Positions 45,985 through 59,675 of a stretch of DNA of 64,000 nucleotides are shown here, one piece after another. Below the pieces are notes generated by a model that did not search any database, was not told the origin of the DNA, and was given only the letters and a program-made list of their open reading frames with translations. Position numbers and translations under genes: made by a program. Source of the stretch: Enterobacter asburiae (GTDB taxonomy: Bacteria; Pseudomonadota; Gammaproteobacteria; Enterobacterales; Enterobacteriaceae); assembly GCF_024599655.1 (NCBI RefSeq), contig NZ_CP102247.1, forward strand, positions 62,001 through 126,000. Reading direction: 5' to 3'. Position 1 is the stretch's first letter, and each line of letters opens with the position of its first letter.

Positions 45985-46688
45985 TTATTTACCTGCTGGT
46001 GGGTTGGCGCGGCCAGCAATGCCTGGCACGCACTCAGGGCTCTCTGCCCGTCGCTTTCCTGAATGGCATCCACTATCGCCTGATGCAAATCCAGTTTTAC
46101 CACTTCGTTTTGTGTAATAGAGGTAAAGTAGGTGTGATACACCGAATGAAATAAAGAGGCAAAAGAGGTGAGGAACGGATTGGCGCTCATCATATAGATG
46201 TGTTCATGCCAGGCCATATCGACCTCAACCCAGCGTTCGCGGTTGAAGTGTTTTTTCAGGAACACCATCTCTTCCATCAGCGCGTTAAGCTGCGCTTTCT
46301 GCTCTGCTGTTCCTAGCGTGGCGGCAAGCAGACATGCCTGAGGTTCAAGGCTGCTGCGCATCACCAGAAAGTGATCGACGACCTGATGAAAGTTATCTTC
46401 CGTCATCCACCAGGAGAGCAGCTCCTGATCGAGAAAATTCCAGTTACTCTGTGGCATCACACGTGTGCCAATACGAGGACGCGGAAGCACCATACCTTTT
46501 GCCGTTAGGGTTTTCACCGCTTCGCGCACGGCGGTACGGCTCACCCCAAACTGCTCACCCAGCTCCATCTCACCCGGCAGAATGCTACCCGGGGCATATT
46601 TACCCGCTAAAATCCGCTGAGCCAGCTTTTCTGCCAGCACGTACGACAGGTTTTTTTGGGCGGCCAGCTGTTGTGCGCTTAATGGCAT
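45981..46688 (-). CDS. yieP: GntR/FadR-family transcriptional regulator YieP
   Basis: 235-residue regulator. N-terminal winged helix GEQFGVSRTAVREAVKTLTA (about 47-66) with the preceding LPGEMEL, then an all-helical FCD ligand domain with metal-binding His in MAWHEHIYMMS. Target genes are not shown by the sequence, but cotranscription with hsrA suggests it may control that transporter. A few residues longer than E. coli YieP at the C-terminus. Confidence 0.93.
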   Translation of the reverse strand: MPLSAQQLAAQKNLSYVLAEKLAQRILAGKYAPGSILPGEMELGEQFGVSRTAVREAVKTLTAKGMVLPRPRIGTRVMPQSNWNFLDQELLSWWMTEDNFHQVVDHFLVMRSSLEPQACLLAATLGTAEQKAQLNALMEEMVFLKKHFNRERWVEVDMAWHEHIYMMSANPFLTSFASLFHSVYHTYFTSITQNEVVKLDLHQAIVDAIQESDGQRALSACQALLAAPTHQQVNK

Positions 46689-46837
46689 CGCTTTTATTCC
46701 TTAAAGATTCATGCTGATAATTATGCCACCTCGAATGTGATTGTGGTTGCAGATACATCAAATAGAACAATTTGTAGCTTGATTTCACCTCTGTTGGTGA
46801 AAAAAAACGCGGACGGAATCTTTTTTTAAATTTCCTC

Positions 46838-46962
46838 TTGTCACGTCGGAATAACTCCCTATAATGCGCCTCCACTGACACGGAACAACGGCACACACGC
46901 CGCTGGGTCAGCAGAGAAAAGCGAAAATAAACGCTTGACTCTGAAGCGGGAAAGCGTAATAT
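46838..46962 (+). promoter_or_regulatory. Tandem rRNA promoters P1 and P2
   Basis: P1: TTGTCA 46838-46843 and TATAAT 46860-46865, 16-base spacer, with GCGCC downstream as expected for a stringent discriminator and an AT-rich UP-like stretch (T7 AAA) just upstream. P2: TTGACT 46935-46940 and TAATAT 46957-46962, also 16-base spacing. The region between yieP and P1 (46689-46830) has no gene and probably holds Fis sites. Confidence 0.92.
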
Positions 46963-46973
46963 GCACACCCCGC

Positions 46974-47010
46974 GCCGCTGCGAAAAGCGAAGCGGCACTG
47001 CTCTTTAACA
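46974..47010 (+). promoter_or_regulatory. rRNA antitermination boxB-like hairpin and boxA
   Basis: GCCGCT / AGCGGC (46974-46996) forms a small hairpin, followed by the boxA sequence TGCTCTTTAACA at 46999-47010. This is the NusB-S10 loading site that keeps RNA polymerase resistant to Rho through the rRNA genes. A second boxA-like TGCTCTTTAAAAA lies in the 16S-23S spacer near 48918. Confidence 0.88.
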
Positions 47011-47142
47011 ATTTATCAGACAATCTGTGTGGGCACTCAAAGTGACATGGATTCTTAATGTCTTCGGACAATAAATGAATACCAAGTCTCTGAGTGAACA
47101 TACGTAATTCATTACGAAGTTTAATTCACGAGCATCAAACTT

Positions 47143-48682
<1,540 letters not shown>

Positions 48683-48767
48683 CCTTAAAGAACCTGCCTT
48701 TGCAGTGCTCACACAGATTGTCTGATGAAAAGTAAATAGCAAGGCGTCTTGCGATTGAGACTTCAGT

Positions 48768-48843
48768 GTCCCCTTCGTCTAGAGGCCCAGGACACCGCCC
48801 TTTCACGGCGGTAACAGGGGTTCGAATCCCCTAGGGGACGCCA
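48768..48843 (+). tRNA. gltT-type: tRNA-Glu (anticodon TTC)
   Basis: 76 bases in the 16S-23S spacer, with encoded 3' CCA. Acceptor GTCCCCT pairs with AGGGGAC; anticodon stem CCGCC/GGCGG encloses loop CTTTCAC with anticodon TTC at 48802-48804; T arm is GGGGTTCGAATCCCC. tRNA-Glu as sole spacer tRNA is one of the two E. coli spacer types (rrnB, C, E, G). Confidence 0.99.
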
Positions 48844-49036
48844 CTTGCTGGTTCGTGAGTGAAAGTCACCTGCCTTAATATCTCAAAACTCATCTTCGGG
48901 TGACGTTTGAGATATTTGCTCTTTAAAAATCTGGATCAAGCTGAAAATTGAAACGACACATCTTTAAGGTGTGTTCGAGTCTCTCAAATTTTCGCAAGTC
49001 GATGGTGAATCGAAAGAAACATCTTCGGGTTGTGAG

Positions 49037-51941
<2,905 letters not shown>

Positions 51942-52010
51942 ACAACGCCGAAGCTGTTTCGGCGGACGAGAGACAGAAGATTTTCAGCTTTGATACAGAT
52001 TAACAGAATT

Positions 52011-52130
52011 TGCCTGGCGGCTTTAGCGCGGTGGTCCCACCTGACCCCATGCCGAACTCAGAAGTGAAACGCCGTAGCGCCGATGGTAGTGTGGGGTCTC
52101 CCCATGTGAGAGTAGGGAACTGCCAGGCAT
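52011..52130 (+). rRNA. rrf: 5S ribosomal RNA
   Basis: 120 bases from TGCCTGGCGGC to CTGCCAGGCAT, whose ends pair to form the terminal stem. It lies 69 bases after 23S. No tRNA follows it, unlike E. coli rrnC, where tRNA-Asp and tRNA-Trp do. Confidence 0.99.
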
Positions 52131-52143
52131 CAAATAAGTGAAG

Positions 52144-52170
52144 AGGCCATCCGGAAGGATGGCCTTTTTG
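52144..52170 (+). terminator. rRNA operon terminator
   Basis: AGGCCATCC and GGATGGCCT form a strong stem with a GGAA-type loop (52144-52165) followed by TTTTT, just 13 bases past 5S RNA. Confidence 0.93.
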
Positions 52171-52194
52171 CGTTTATAAACTAAAAAAACGGTA

Positions 52195-52223
52195 GACCGG
52201 GTAAGGCAAAGCCGCCACCCGCC
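52195..52223. repeat. Single REP-like palindrome
   Basis: GACCGGGTAAGGCAAAGCCG followed by CCACCCGCC forms an imperfect hairpin of the REP family, at the convergent end between the rRNA operon and mobB. Confidence 0.65.
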
Positions 52224-52226
52224 AAG

Positions 52227-52730
52227 TCAAACTGCACTCCACGCCACAATAAACTCCGCAATCCCATCCACATCATTTAAGTCCAGCACCGGAACCTCAA
52301 GCGGCAATACAACATCACTGGCCACCGCAATCACATGCTCATCCAGCGTTAACTCGCTGAAATCATGCCCGGCATCGCTTCTGAACAGCAGGATCTTAGG
52401 CACGGCCTCATGCTTAAATCCCTCAACCAGCACCAGATCGAGCGTGGAATGATCCATCCGGCTGACCAGATAAGCGAGATCCAGCGGTGCCTCATCCGGC
52501 GTTTCTGTCATCAACGCCCAGCGTTGAGTACTTGCCACCATCGTTTGTGCCGCCCCCGCTTTACGCAACGCATAGCTATCTTTGCCCGGTTTATCGACAT
52601 CCATATTATGGTGGGTATGCTTAATCAATCCTGGACGGATACCTCTTGCACAAAGCGCAGGAATGAGCTTTTTCAGCAGCGTGGTTTTCCCGGTCCCACT
52701 CCAGGCGGAAATGGCTACAACAGGTATCAT
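52227..52730 (-). CDS. mobB: Molybdopterin-guanine dinucleotide adaptor protein MobB
   Basis: GTP-binding protein that helps MobA make the MGD cofactor; not essential in E. coli. It is 167 residues with the P-loop AWSGTGKTTLLKKLIPAL (about 9-26) and a switch region IKHTHHNMDVDKPGKDS. Its ATG overlaps the mobA stop by 4 bases. Confidence 0.95.
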   Translation of the reverse strand: MIPVVAISAWSGTGKTTLLKKLIPALCARGIRPGLIKHTHHNMDVDKPGKDSYALRKAGAAQTMVASTQRWALMTETPDEAPLDLAYLVSRMDHSTLDLVLVEGFKHEAVPKILLFRSDAGHDFSELTLDEHVIAVASDVVLPLEVPVLDLNDVDGIAEFIVAWSAV

Positions 52731-53311
52731 CTTTTCTCCTGCATCATCTGCAGATCTTCACGCGTATTCACGTTCACAAATGCTGATTTCAAATCGCTAA
52801 AATCAACGGGATGGCCGCCAGACTCGCGCATAAAAACCATCACCCTGCGCTCACCCGCAGCCAGATAGGACTGCAGGGCAGGCGCTAGCGATCGGTGCAT
52901 CAATGCGATAGCAGGGTGGTCACGCTCGCCGTCATGTACCCAAACCACAGGGGCCGTACCGCGAAGCTGTAACAAACGCTCGACAAGACAGGACGGAATA
53001 AACGGGGTATCGCAGGGACAGAAGATAAACCACTCTCCTTGAGACTGTTGCATAACCGAAAGCATACCGGCCAGCGGTCCCGGGAAATCCTCAAGGATAT
53101 CCTGGTAAACGGCGTACCCGCTGAGCTGGTAAGTATCGATATGCCGGTTAGCGCTGATGACCATTGTCGACACCTGGCCTGCAAGCGTGTCAGCGACACA
53201 TTGCCATAAGGGTTTGCCATTCAGGCGTTGAAGACCCTTATCTTTTCCTCCCATTCGCGTCGCTCTGCCACCTGCCAGAACGACCCCAATGATTTCCTGG
53301 CTAAGATTCAC
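52727..53311 (-). CDS. mobA: Molybdenum cofactor guanylyltransferase MobA
   Basis: Transfers GMP to molybdopterin to make MGD, needed by nitrate reductases and formate dehydrogenases. It is 194 residues with the nucleotidyltransferase motif VLAGGRATRMGGKDKGLQRL (about 11-30) and metal-binding FCPCDTPFIP. Operon mobAB, divergent from yihD. Confidence 0.97.
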   Translation of the reverse strand: MNLSQEIIGVVLAGGRATRMGGKDKGLQRLNGKPLWQCVADTLAGQVSTMVISANRHIDTYQLSGYAVYQDILEDFPGPLAGMLSVMQQSQGEWFIFCPCDTPFIPSCLVERLLQLRGTAPVVWVHDGERDHPAIALMHRSLAPALQSYLAAGERRVMVFMRESGGHPVDFSDLKSAFVNVNTREDLQMMQEKR

Positions 53312-53379
53312 GAATATCGCCTCTTTTATTGTGGGATTGACCCTGCTAACGTGTCACTCTAAATGAAAGGAGCACCACC

Positions 53380-53649
53380 ATGAAATGTAAACGTCTGAAT
53401 GAAGTTATTGAACTCCTCCAGCCCGCCTGGCAAAAAGAGCCAGAGCTAAATCTGATGCAATTTTTACAGAAACTGGCGAAAGAGTCAGGTTTTGACGGCG
53501 ATCTGGCAGACCTTTCTGACGACATCCTGATCTACCACCTTAAAATGCGTGACTCTGCCAAAGATGCTGTTATTCCTGGTATTCAGAAGGATTATGAGGA
53601 AGATTTTAAGACTGCATTATTGCGCGCCCGAGGCGTAATTAAAGAGTAA
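53380..53649 (+). CDS. yihD: Conserved protein YihD (DUF1040)
   Basis: 89-residue acidic, soluble protein matching E. coli YihD in length. Function is unknown to me; no catalytic or binding motif is evident beyond an all-helical look. GGAG lies 10 bases before the ATG. It precedes srkA by 75 bases on the same strand. Confidence 0.92.
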   Translation: MKCKRLNEVIELLQPAWQKEPELNLMQFLQKLAKESGFDGDLADLSDDILIYHLKMRDSAKDAVIPGIQKDYEEDFKTALLRARGVIKE

Positions 53650-53724
53650 AAGCTTGTAAGCGGCGGCACCGAAATCGCCACAAGATGATATCCTGAATCA
53701 TTCGTATAATTTCCGGATGATCGG

Positions 53725-54711
53725 ATGAACGACCAGGCTTTTACTTTCCAGACATTACACCCGGACACCATTATGGATGCCCTGTTTGAACAGGGTATTC
53801 GGGTGGATTCCGGGCTAACACCGTTAAACAGCTACGAAAACCGCGTCTATCAATTTCAGGACGAGGATCGTCAGCGCTTCGTCGTAAAGTTCTATCGTCC
53901 TGAACGCTGGTCCGCAGAACAAATTCAGGAAGAGCATCAGTTTGCTCACGATCTGCTGGATGACGATGTTCCCGTTGCCGCACCGCTAAAATTCAATAAC
54001 CAAACGCTCCTCACGCACGAAGGGTTTTACTACGCTGTATTCCCGAGCCTGGGTGGTCGACAGTTTGAAGCGGATAATATCGATCAGATGGAGTGGGTTG
54101 CCCGCTATCTTGGGCGTATACACCAGACGGGACGCAAAAAAGCCTTTATTGCTCGCCCGACTATCGGGATTCAGGAATACCTTCTTGAACCGCGGGGAAT
54201 ATTCGAAACGTCTGCCATGATCCCCACTGCGTTAAAGGATGATTTCCTCAACGCCACCGATAAGCTCATTGCTGCAGTTAAAACCTGCTGGCGCGACGAT
54301 ATTGCCGTTCTGCGCCTGCATGGTGATTGTCATGCTGGAAATATCCTCTGGCGTGATGGCCCGCTGTTTGTCGATCTCGATGATGCGCGTATGGGGCCAG
54401 CGGTTCAGGACCTGTGGATGCTTCTCAATGGCGATAAAGCCGAGCAACGCATGCAGCTTGAAACCATTATTGAAGCTTATGAAGAATTTAGCCCGTTTAA
54501 TTCAGACGAAATTGCCCTGATTGAGCCTTTACGTGCGATGCGTTTTGTTTATTATCTCGCATGGTTAATCAGGCGTTGGGACGATCCCGCATTTCCCCGG
54601 AATTTCCCGTGGCTTACCGGAGAGGATTACTGGCGTAGCCAGATATCTACATTTACTGAGCAGGTCAAGGTTCTTCAGGAACCCCCTCTGCAATTAACGC
54701 CGATGTATTAA
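53725..54711 (+). CDS. srkA: Stress response Ser/Thr kinase SrkA (YihE/RdoA)
   Basis: Aminoglycoside-phosphotransferase-fold protein kinase that counters MazF-mediated death under stress in E. coli. It is 328 residues with catalytic loop LHGDCHAGNILW (about 200-211) and metal-binding FVDLDDARMGP. In E. coli it is induced by Cpx and cotranscribed with dsbA, which follows after 27 bases here too. Confidence 0.95.
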   Translation: MNDQAFTFQTLHPDTIMDALFEQGIRVDSGLTPLNSYENRVYQFQDEDRQRFVVKFYRPERWSAEQIQEEHQFAHDLLDDDVPVAAPLKFNNQTLLTHEGFYYAVFPSLGGRQFEADNIDQMEWVARYLGRIHQTGRKKAFIARPTIGIQEYLLEPRGIFETSAMIPTALKDDFLNATDKLIAAVKTCWRDDIAVLRLHGDCHAGNILWRDGPLFVDLDDARMGPAVQDLWMLLNGDKAEQRMQLETIIEAYEEFSPFNSDEIALIEPLRAMRFVYYLAWLIRRWDDPAFPRNFPWLTGEDYWRSQISTFTEQVKVLQEPPLQLTPMY

Positions 54712-54738
54712 TTAGACACACCCAGGAGAGAGTTAATC

Positions 54739-55362
54739 ATGAAAAAAATTTGGCTGGCGCTGGCAGGTATGATTCTGGCATTTAGCGCTTCTGCTGCGCA
54801 GTTTACCGACGGCAAACAGTTCATCACGCTGGACAAACCGGTTGCTGGCGAGCCACAGGTTCTGGAGTTCTTCTCGTTCTACTGCCCGCACTGCTATCAG
54901 TTCGAGCAGGTTCTGCATGTTTCTGACAACGTGAAGAAAAAGCTGCCAGAAGGCACCAAAATGACCAAGTACCACGTCGAGTTCCTGGGCCCATTGGGTA
55001 AAGACCTGACTCAGGCGTGGGCTGTTGCTATGGCACTGGGCGTGGAAGATAAAATCACTGCGCCAATGTTTGAAGCCGTACAGAAAACCCAGACCGTTCA
55101 GACCACAGCGGATATCCGTAAAGTGTTCGTTGATGCCGGCGTGAAAGGTGAAGATTATGACGCTGCATGGAACAGCTTTGTGGTGAAATCTCTGGTGGCT
55201 CAGCAGGAAAAAGCGGCTGCTGACCTCCAGCTTCAGGGCGTTCCGGCGATGTTTGTTAACGGCAAATACCAGCTGAACATGCAGGGCATGGACACCAGCA
55301 GCATGGATATCTTCGTACAGCAGTATGCTGATACCGTGAAATACCTGGTTGAGAAGAAGTAA
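54739..55362 (+). CDS. dsbA: Periplasmic thiol:disulfide oxidase DsbA
   Basis: Introduces disulfide bonds into secreted proteins and is reoxidised by DsbB. The 207-residue precursor has signal peptide MKKIWLALAGMILAFSASA (cleavage after residue 19). The active site FYCPHC has cysteines at 49 and 52, and the cis-proline loop QGVPAMFVNGKYQ is intact. AGGAGAG precedes the ATG. A bidirectional terminator follows. Confidence 0.98.
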   Translation: MKKIWLALAGMILAFSASAAQFTDGKQFITLDKPVAGEPQVLEFFSFYCPHCYQFEQVLHVSDNVKKKLPEGTKMTKYHVEFLGPLGKDLTQAWAVAMALGVEDKITAPMFEAVQKTQTVQTTADIRKVFVDAGVKGEDYDAAWNSFVVKSLVAQQEKAAADLQLQGVPAMFVNGKYQLNMQGMDTSSMDIFVQQYADTVKYLVEKK

Positions 55363-55374
55363 TTTCGCTGATGT

Positions 55375-55403
55375 AAAAACGCCGGTCACTGACCGGCGTT
55401 TTT
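55375..55403. terminator. Bidirectional terminator between dsbA and yihG
   Basis: AAAAACGCCGGTC / GACCGGCGTTTTT forms a 13-pair hairpin with A and T flanks on both sides, so it can end transcripts from both directions. The yihG stop codon (55386-55388) lies inside it. Confidence 0.92.
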
Positions 55404-56294
55404 GTATGAAGATTTAATCTTGTCTATCTGTTCGTCTTTCTCTTTCCAGATCGTATTGAGCCACTGCTGGAAACGACGTTTGAAATTCTTATCGTTAACG
55501 TAATCACCGTGCAGCCCGGCATCTATCGGGACCAGATCGACACGCACAACAATGCGCGTCAGTTTGCCGCTGAGCATATCGAAGAATGGCGTCTTATCAT
55601 TTTCCGGATAGCAGAGCGTGACGTTCAGGAGTTTATCGAACTGTGCACCCAGTACGTTAAGCGCCATCGCAATACCCGCCGCCTTCGGCGGCAGCAGATG
55701 CTGATAGGGAGACCGGGTTTGTTGATGCTTCTCTTCCGTAAACCGGGAGCCTTCAACAAAGTTCACGATGGTCGTTGGATGCGCGCGAAACTTTTCGCAG
55801 GAACGGCGCGTGGTCTCCACATCTTTGCCGCGACGCTCGGGATGACGAATCAAATAGCTGCGCGAATAGCGTTTCATAAACGGCATATCGAGCGCCCAGC
55901 AGGCCAGCCCGATAAAAGGCACCCAGGCGAGCTGCTGTTTCAGAAAGTATTTGTTCATCGGGATGTGTTTGCGAAAAAGCACGCATAACACCACGATGTC
56001 CGCCCAGCTGTGGTGATTGCAGATCAGCAGATACCAGTTCTTCTTGTTAAGGCTCTCCAGCCCTTTGATATCCCACTTCAGATGCGGGTTAAGGCACAGC
56101 AGTATCGCCAGTCCTTCGCACCAGCAGTACATCATGAAGTTACAAAATGCGGACACGGCTCGCCACACCGCGGGGACAGGCAGCAGCAGTTTAATGATTC
56201 CGGCGAGAATGATCGGTACAGAGCAGGCGACCGTCACCAGAATAGTTAAAATAATGCTTAACAGTAATGTTATTGCAGCGAGCAATCTCGGCAT
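55386..56294 (-). CDS. yihG: Inner-membrane acyltransferase YihG
   Basis: PlsC-like acyltransferase of E. coli YihG type, which contributes minor lysophosphatidic acid acylation. The catalytic motif is NHHSWADIVVL (HX4D), with EGSRFT as the second motif; one N-terminal membrane segment is visible. Start is uncertain: the E. coli-type start aligns with ACA here, so I use the ATG at 56294 (MPRLLAAITLLL), giving 302 residues. An open frame reaches an ATG at 56393, adding 33 residues without family resemblance. Confidence 0.85.
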   Translation of the reverse strand: MPRLLAAITLLLSIILTILVTVACSVPIILAGIIKLLLPVPAVWRAVSAFCNFMMYCWCEGLAILLCLNPHLKWDIKGLESLNKKNWYLLICNHHSWADIVVLCVLFRKHIPMNKYFLKQQLAWVPFIGLACWALDMPFMKRYSRSYLIRHPERRGKDVETTRRSCEKFRAHPTTIVNFVEGSRFTEEKHQQTRSPYQHLLPPKAAGIAMALNVLGAQFDKLLNVTLCYPENDKTPFFDMLSGKLTRIVVRVDLVPIDAGLHGDYVNDKNFKRRFQQWLNTIWKEKDEQIDKIKSSYKNAGQ

Positions 56295-56454
56295 GATGAG
56301 CTTTTTCAGGTAGTTAGCTGTAAATTCGCGGCCGGCTATGCGACGCTGGGCGCTGATTTTACCAGAAAACAGACAAATTAATGGCGCTTTCATGTGATGA
56401 TTTGGCCGCTTTTACCCTATCGTAGAAGATTCCACTGTGATTCTGCGCTTATCA

Positions 56455-56634
56455 AGGCTTATATCCACATAGACTAAATTGCCATCAGTTGGCCATATAG
56501 ATAAGATCTAATGCCATAACAGCATGATAATTAAGATCTAAAAAATATCGCATATGTGTTTTTTGTGTCTGTTATTCATATGAAGTGAAAATATGCACAA
56601 ACTTATCCACAGTTTGATTTTTGCGAGCGATCCT
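56455..56634 (+). promoter_or_regulatory. polA upstream region with DnaA boxes
   Basis: The AT-rich, 340-base gap upstream of polA has a perfect DnaA box TTATCCACA at 56603-56611, a near match TATGCACA just before it (about 56592-56599) and another near match ATATCCACA at about 56462-56470. Several GATC sites lie between. DnaA control of polA has been reported in E. coli; here it is inferred from the boxes. Confidence 0.6.
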
Positions 56635-56734
56635 CACGATCGCAAAATCTTTTCCGGTATCAGGCGCTAATAACTGATGTTTTCATCCTTCTGTGGCATC
56701 CTTTACCCATAAATTGATTAAAGGCACGGACATT

Positions 56735-59527
56735 ATGGTTCAGATCCCAGAAAACCCTCTTATTCTCGTCGATGGCTCTTCTTACCTGTATCGGGCATAC
56801 CATGCGTTTCCTCCTCTGACCAATAGCGCAGGGGAACCCACCGGCGCAATGTACGGCGTGCTGAACATGCTGCGCAGCCTGATCCTTCAGTATCAGCCAA
56901 CCCATGCGGCTGTGGTCTTTGATGCGAAAGGTAAAACTTTCCGCGATGAGCTGTTTGAGCATTACAAATCTCACCGTCCGCCAATGCCTGACGATCTGCG
57001 TGCGCAGATTGAGCCGCTGCACACCATGGTAAAAGCGATGGGGCTGCCGCTGCTGGCCGTCTCTGGCGTTGAAGCCGATGACGTCATCGGTACGCTGGCG
57101 CGTGAAGCAGAAAAGATGGGGCGTCCGGTACTGATCAGCACCGGTGATAAAGATATGGCGCAGCTGGTGACGCCAGGTATCACCCTGATTAACACCATGA
57201 CCAACACCATTCTGGGGCCTGAAGAGGTGGTCACAAAGTATGGCGTGCCGCCTGAGCTGATTATCGACTTCCTCGCGTTGATGGGCGACTCCTCGGATAA
57301 CATCCCGGGTGTCCCTGGCGTCGGTGAAAAAACCGCGCAGGCGCTGCTTCAGGGGCTGGGCGGTCTGGACACGCTGTACGCGGAATCGGATAAAATCGCC
57401 GGGCTCTCCTTCCGTGGCGCAAAAACCATGGCCGGAAAACTGGAAGAGAACAAAGAGGTGGCTTATCTCTCCTATAAGCTGGCGACAATCAAAACCGATG
57501 TCGAACTGGAGCTGGGTTGTGAGCAGCTTGAAGTGCAACAGCCTTCCGCTGACGATCTGCTGAGCCTGTTTAAGAAATACGAATTCAAGCGCTGGATCAC
57601 TGACGTGGAAGCCGGTAAATGGCTGCAGGCAAAAGGGGCCAAACCTGCTGCAAAGCCGAAGGAGACGATCGTCGTTGACGCAGAAGAGCAGGCGGAAGAA
57701 GAAGCCGTGGCGCTTTCCTTCGACAACTACGAAACCATTCTTGAAGAGTCGCAGCTGATCGCCTGGATCGAGAAACTGAAAAAGGCACCGGTCTTTGCCT
57801 TTGATACCGAAACTGACAGTCTCGATAACATCTCAGCCAATATGGTTGGCCTGTCATTTGCGACAGAGCCGGGTATTGCCGCCTACGTTCCTGTGGCGCA
57901 CGATTACCTGGATGCGCCGGAGCAAATTTCCCGTGAACGCGTGCTTGAGCTGCTGAAGCCGATCCTGGAAGACGAAAAGGCGCTCAAGGTTGGGCAAAAC
58001 CTCAAGTACGACCGCGGCATTCTGCAAAACTACGGCATTGAACTGCGCGGGATTGCCTTCGACACCATGCTTGAATCCTACATTCTGGACAGCGTCGCGG
58101 GCCGTCATGATATGGATTCCTTATCTGACCGCTGGCTGAAGCACAAAACCATCACCTTTGAAGAGATTGCCGGTAAAGGGAAAAATCAGCTCACCTTTAA
58201 CCAGATTGCTCTTGAAGAGGCGGGGCGCTACGCGGCGGAAGACGCCGATGTCACGCTGCAATTGCACCTGAAGATGTGGCCAAAACTGCAGAAGCATGAA
58301 GGACCGCTGAACGTGTTCCAGCATATCGAGATGCCGCTGGTGCCCGTGCTGTCACGCATTGAACGTAACGGCGTGAAAATCGACCCAACGGTGCTGCATA
58401 ACCACTCCGGGGAGCTGGCGCAGCGCTTGACCGAGCTCGAGCAAAAAGCGCATGAGCTTGCAGGCGAGCCGTTTAACCTCTCTTCACCGAAGCAGCTGCA
58501 AACCATTCTGTTTGAAAAGCAGGGCATCAAGCCGCTGAAGAAAACCCCAGGCGGCGCACCGTCAACCTCTGAAGAGGTGCTGGAAGAGCTGGCGCTGGAT
58601 TACCCGCTGCCAAAAGTGATTCTGCAGTACCGTGGTCTCGCGAAGCTGAAGTCCACCTACACCGACAAGCTCCCGCTGATGATCAACCCTAAAACGGGTC
58701 GTGTGCACACGTCGTATCATCAGGCTGTCGCGGCGACCGGTCGTCTCTCATCAACAGATCCTAACCTGCAGAACATCCCGGTACGTAACGAAGAAGGCCG
58801 CCGTATTCGCCAGGCTTTCATCGCGCCAGAGGATTATCTGATTGTCTCTGCTGACTACTCGCAAATTGAGCTGCGCATTATGGCGCATCTGTCCCGCGAC
58901 AAAGGCCTGCTGACCGCGTTTGCCGAAGGGAAGGATATCCACCGGGCAACCGCGGCGGAAGTCTTCGGCCTGCCGCTGGACAGCGTGACCAACGAGCAGC
59001 GCCGCAGTGCTAAGGCGATCAACTTCGGCCTGATTTACGGCATGAGTGCATTTGGTCTTTCGCGCCAGCTCAACATTCCGCGTAAAGAGTCGCAGAAGTA
59101 TATGGATCTCTACTTCGAGCGTTATCCGGGCGTGCTGGAATATATGGAACGCACCCGCGCGCAGGCGAAGGAAAAAGGTTACGTCGAAACCCTGGATGGC
59201 CGCCGTCTCTACTTACCGGACATCAAATCCAGCAACGCGGCGCGTCGCGCTGGCGCAGAGCGTGCGGCGATCAACGCCCCGATGCAGGGTACCGCGGCGG
59301 ACATTATTAAGCGTGCAATGATCGCCGTTGATGCCTGGCTGGAAGAAGAGAAGCCTCGCGTGAAAATGATCATGCAGGTACACGATGAACTGGTATTTGA
59401 AGTGCACAAAGACGACCTAGACGCCGTGTCGAAGAAGATCCACGAACTGATGGAAAGCAGCATGACGCTAGACGTGCCGTTGCTGGTGGAAGTGGGAAGT
59501 GGCGAAAACTGGGATCAGGCTCACTAA
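56735..59527 (+). CDS. polA: DNA polymerase I
   Basis: Repair and Okazaki-fragment polymerase, 930 residues from the ATG at 56735 (MVQIPENPLILVDGSSYLY); the open frame from 56693 extends upstream without homology. Domains: 5' nuclease (about 1-290), proofreading exonuclease with FAFDTETDSL (about 350), and polymerase with motif A DYSQIELRIMAHLS, motif B RRSAKAINFGLIYG and motif C QVHDELVFE. All metal ligands are intact. Two residues longer than E. coli, in the linker near residue 330. Confidence 0.98.
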   Translation: MVQIPENPLILVDGSSYLYRAYHAFPPLTNSAGEPTGAMYGVLNMLRSLILQYQPTHAAVVFDAKGKTFRDELFEHYKSHRPPMPDDLRAQIEPLHTMVKAMGLPLLAVSGVEADDVIGTLAREAEKMGRPVLISTGDKDMAQLVTPGITLINTMTNTILGPEEVVTKYGVPPELIIDFLALMGDSSDNIPGVPGVGEKTAQALLQGLGGLDTLYAESDKIAGLSFRGAKTMAGKLEENKEVAYLSYKLATIKTDVELELGCEQLEVQQPSADDLLSLFKKYEFKRWITDVEAGKWLQAKGAKPAAKPKETIVVDAEEQAEEEAVALSFDNYETILEESQLIAWIEKLKKAPVFAFDTETDSLDNISANMVGLSFATEPGIAAYVPVAHDYLDAPEQISRERVLELLKPILEDEKALKVGQNLKYDRGILQNYGIELRGIAFDTMLESYILDSVAGRHDMDSLSDRWLKHKTITFEEIAGKGKNQLTFNQIALEEAGRYAAEDADVTLQLHLKMWPKLQKHEGPLNVFQHIEMPLVPVLSRIERNGVKIDPTVLHNHSGELAQRLTELEQKAHELAGEPFNLSSPKQLQTILFEKQGIKPLKKTPGGAPSTSEEVLEELALDYPLPKVILQYRGLAKLKSTYTDKLPLMINPKTGRVHTSYHQAVAATGRLSSTDPNLQNIPVRNEEGRRIRQAFIAPEDYLIVSADYSQIELRIMAHLSRDKGLLTAFAEGKDIHRATAAEVFGLPLDSVTNEQRRSAKAINFGLIYGMSAFGLSRQLNIPRKESQKYMDLYFERYPGVLEYMERTRAQAKEKGYVETLDGRRLYLPDIKSSNAARRAGAERAAINAPMQGTAADIIKRAMIAVDAWLEEEKPRVKMIMQVHDELVFEVHKDDLDAVSKKIHELMESSMTLDVPLLVEVGSGENWDQAH

Positions 59528-59583
59528 CGGTTCTTCGCATAACGCGCTTTTTATGTAAGTTTGCAACATAACAACGCGCGTTT

Positions 59584-59668
59584 TGTGACGATCATTAGAA
59601 TTCCCTATGTAAAGAATGAAAAAAAACTACAAAAAGTGCTTTTTCTGCAGCACAAAAAGGGGTAGAGT
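59584..59668 (+). promoter_or_regulatory. spf promoter with CRP-like half-site
   Basis: TGTGA at 59584-59588 with TTAGA 11 bases on resembles the CRP site that represses spf in E. coli. A -10-like TAGAGT lies at 59663-59668, seven bases before the RNA start. The -35 is weak by eye. Confidence 0.55.
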
Positions 59669-59675
59669 TATCGAC

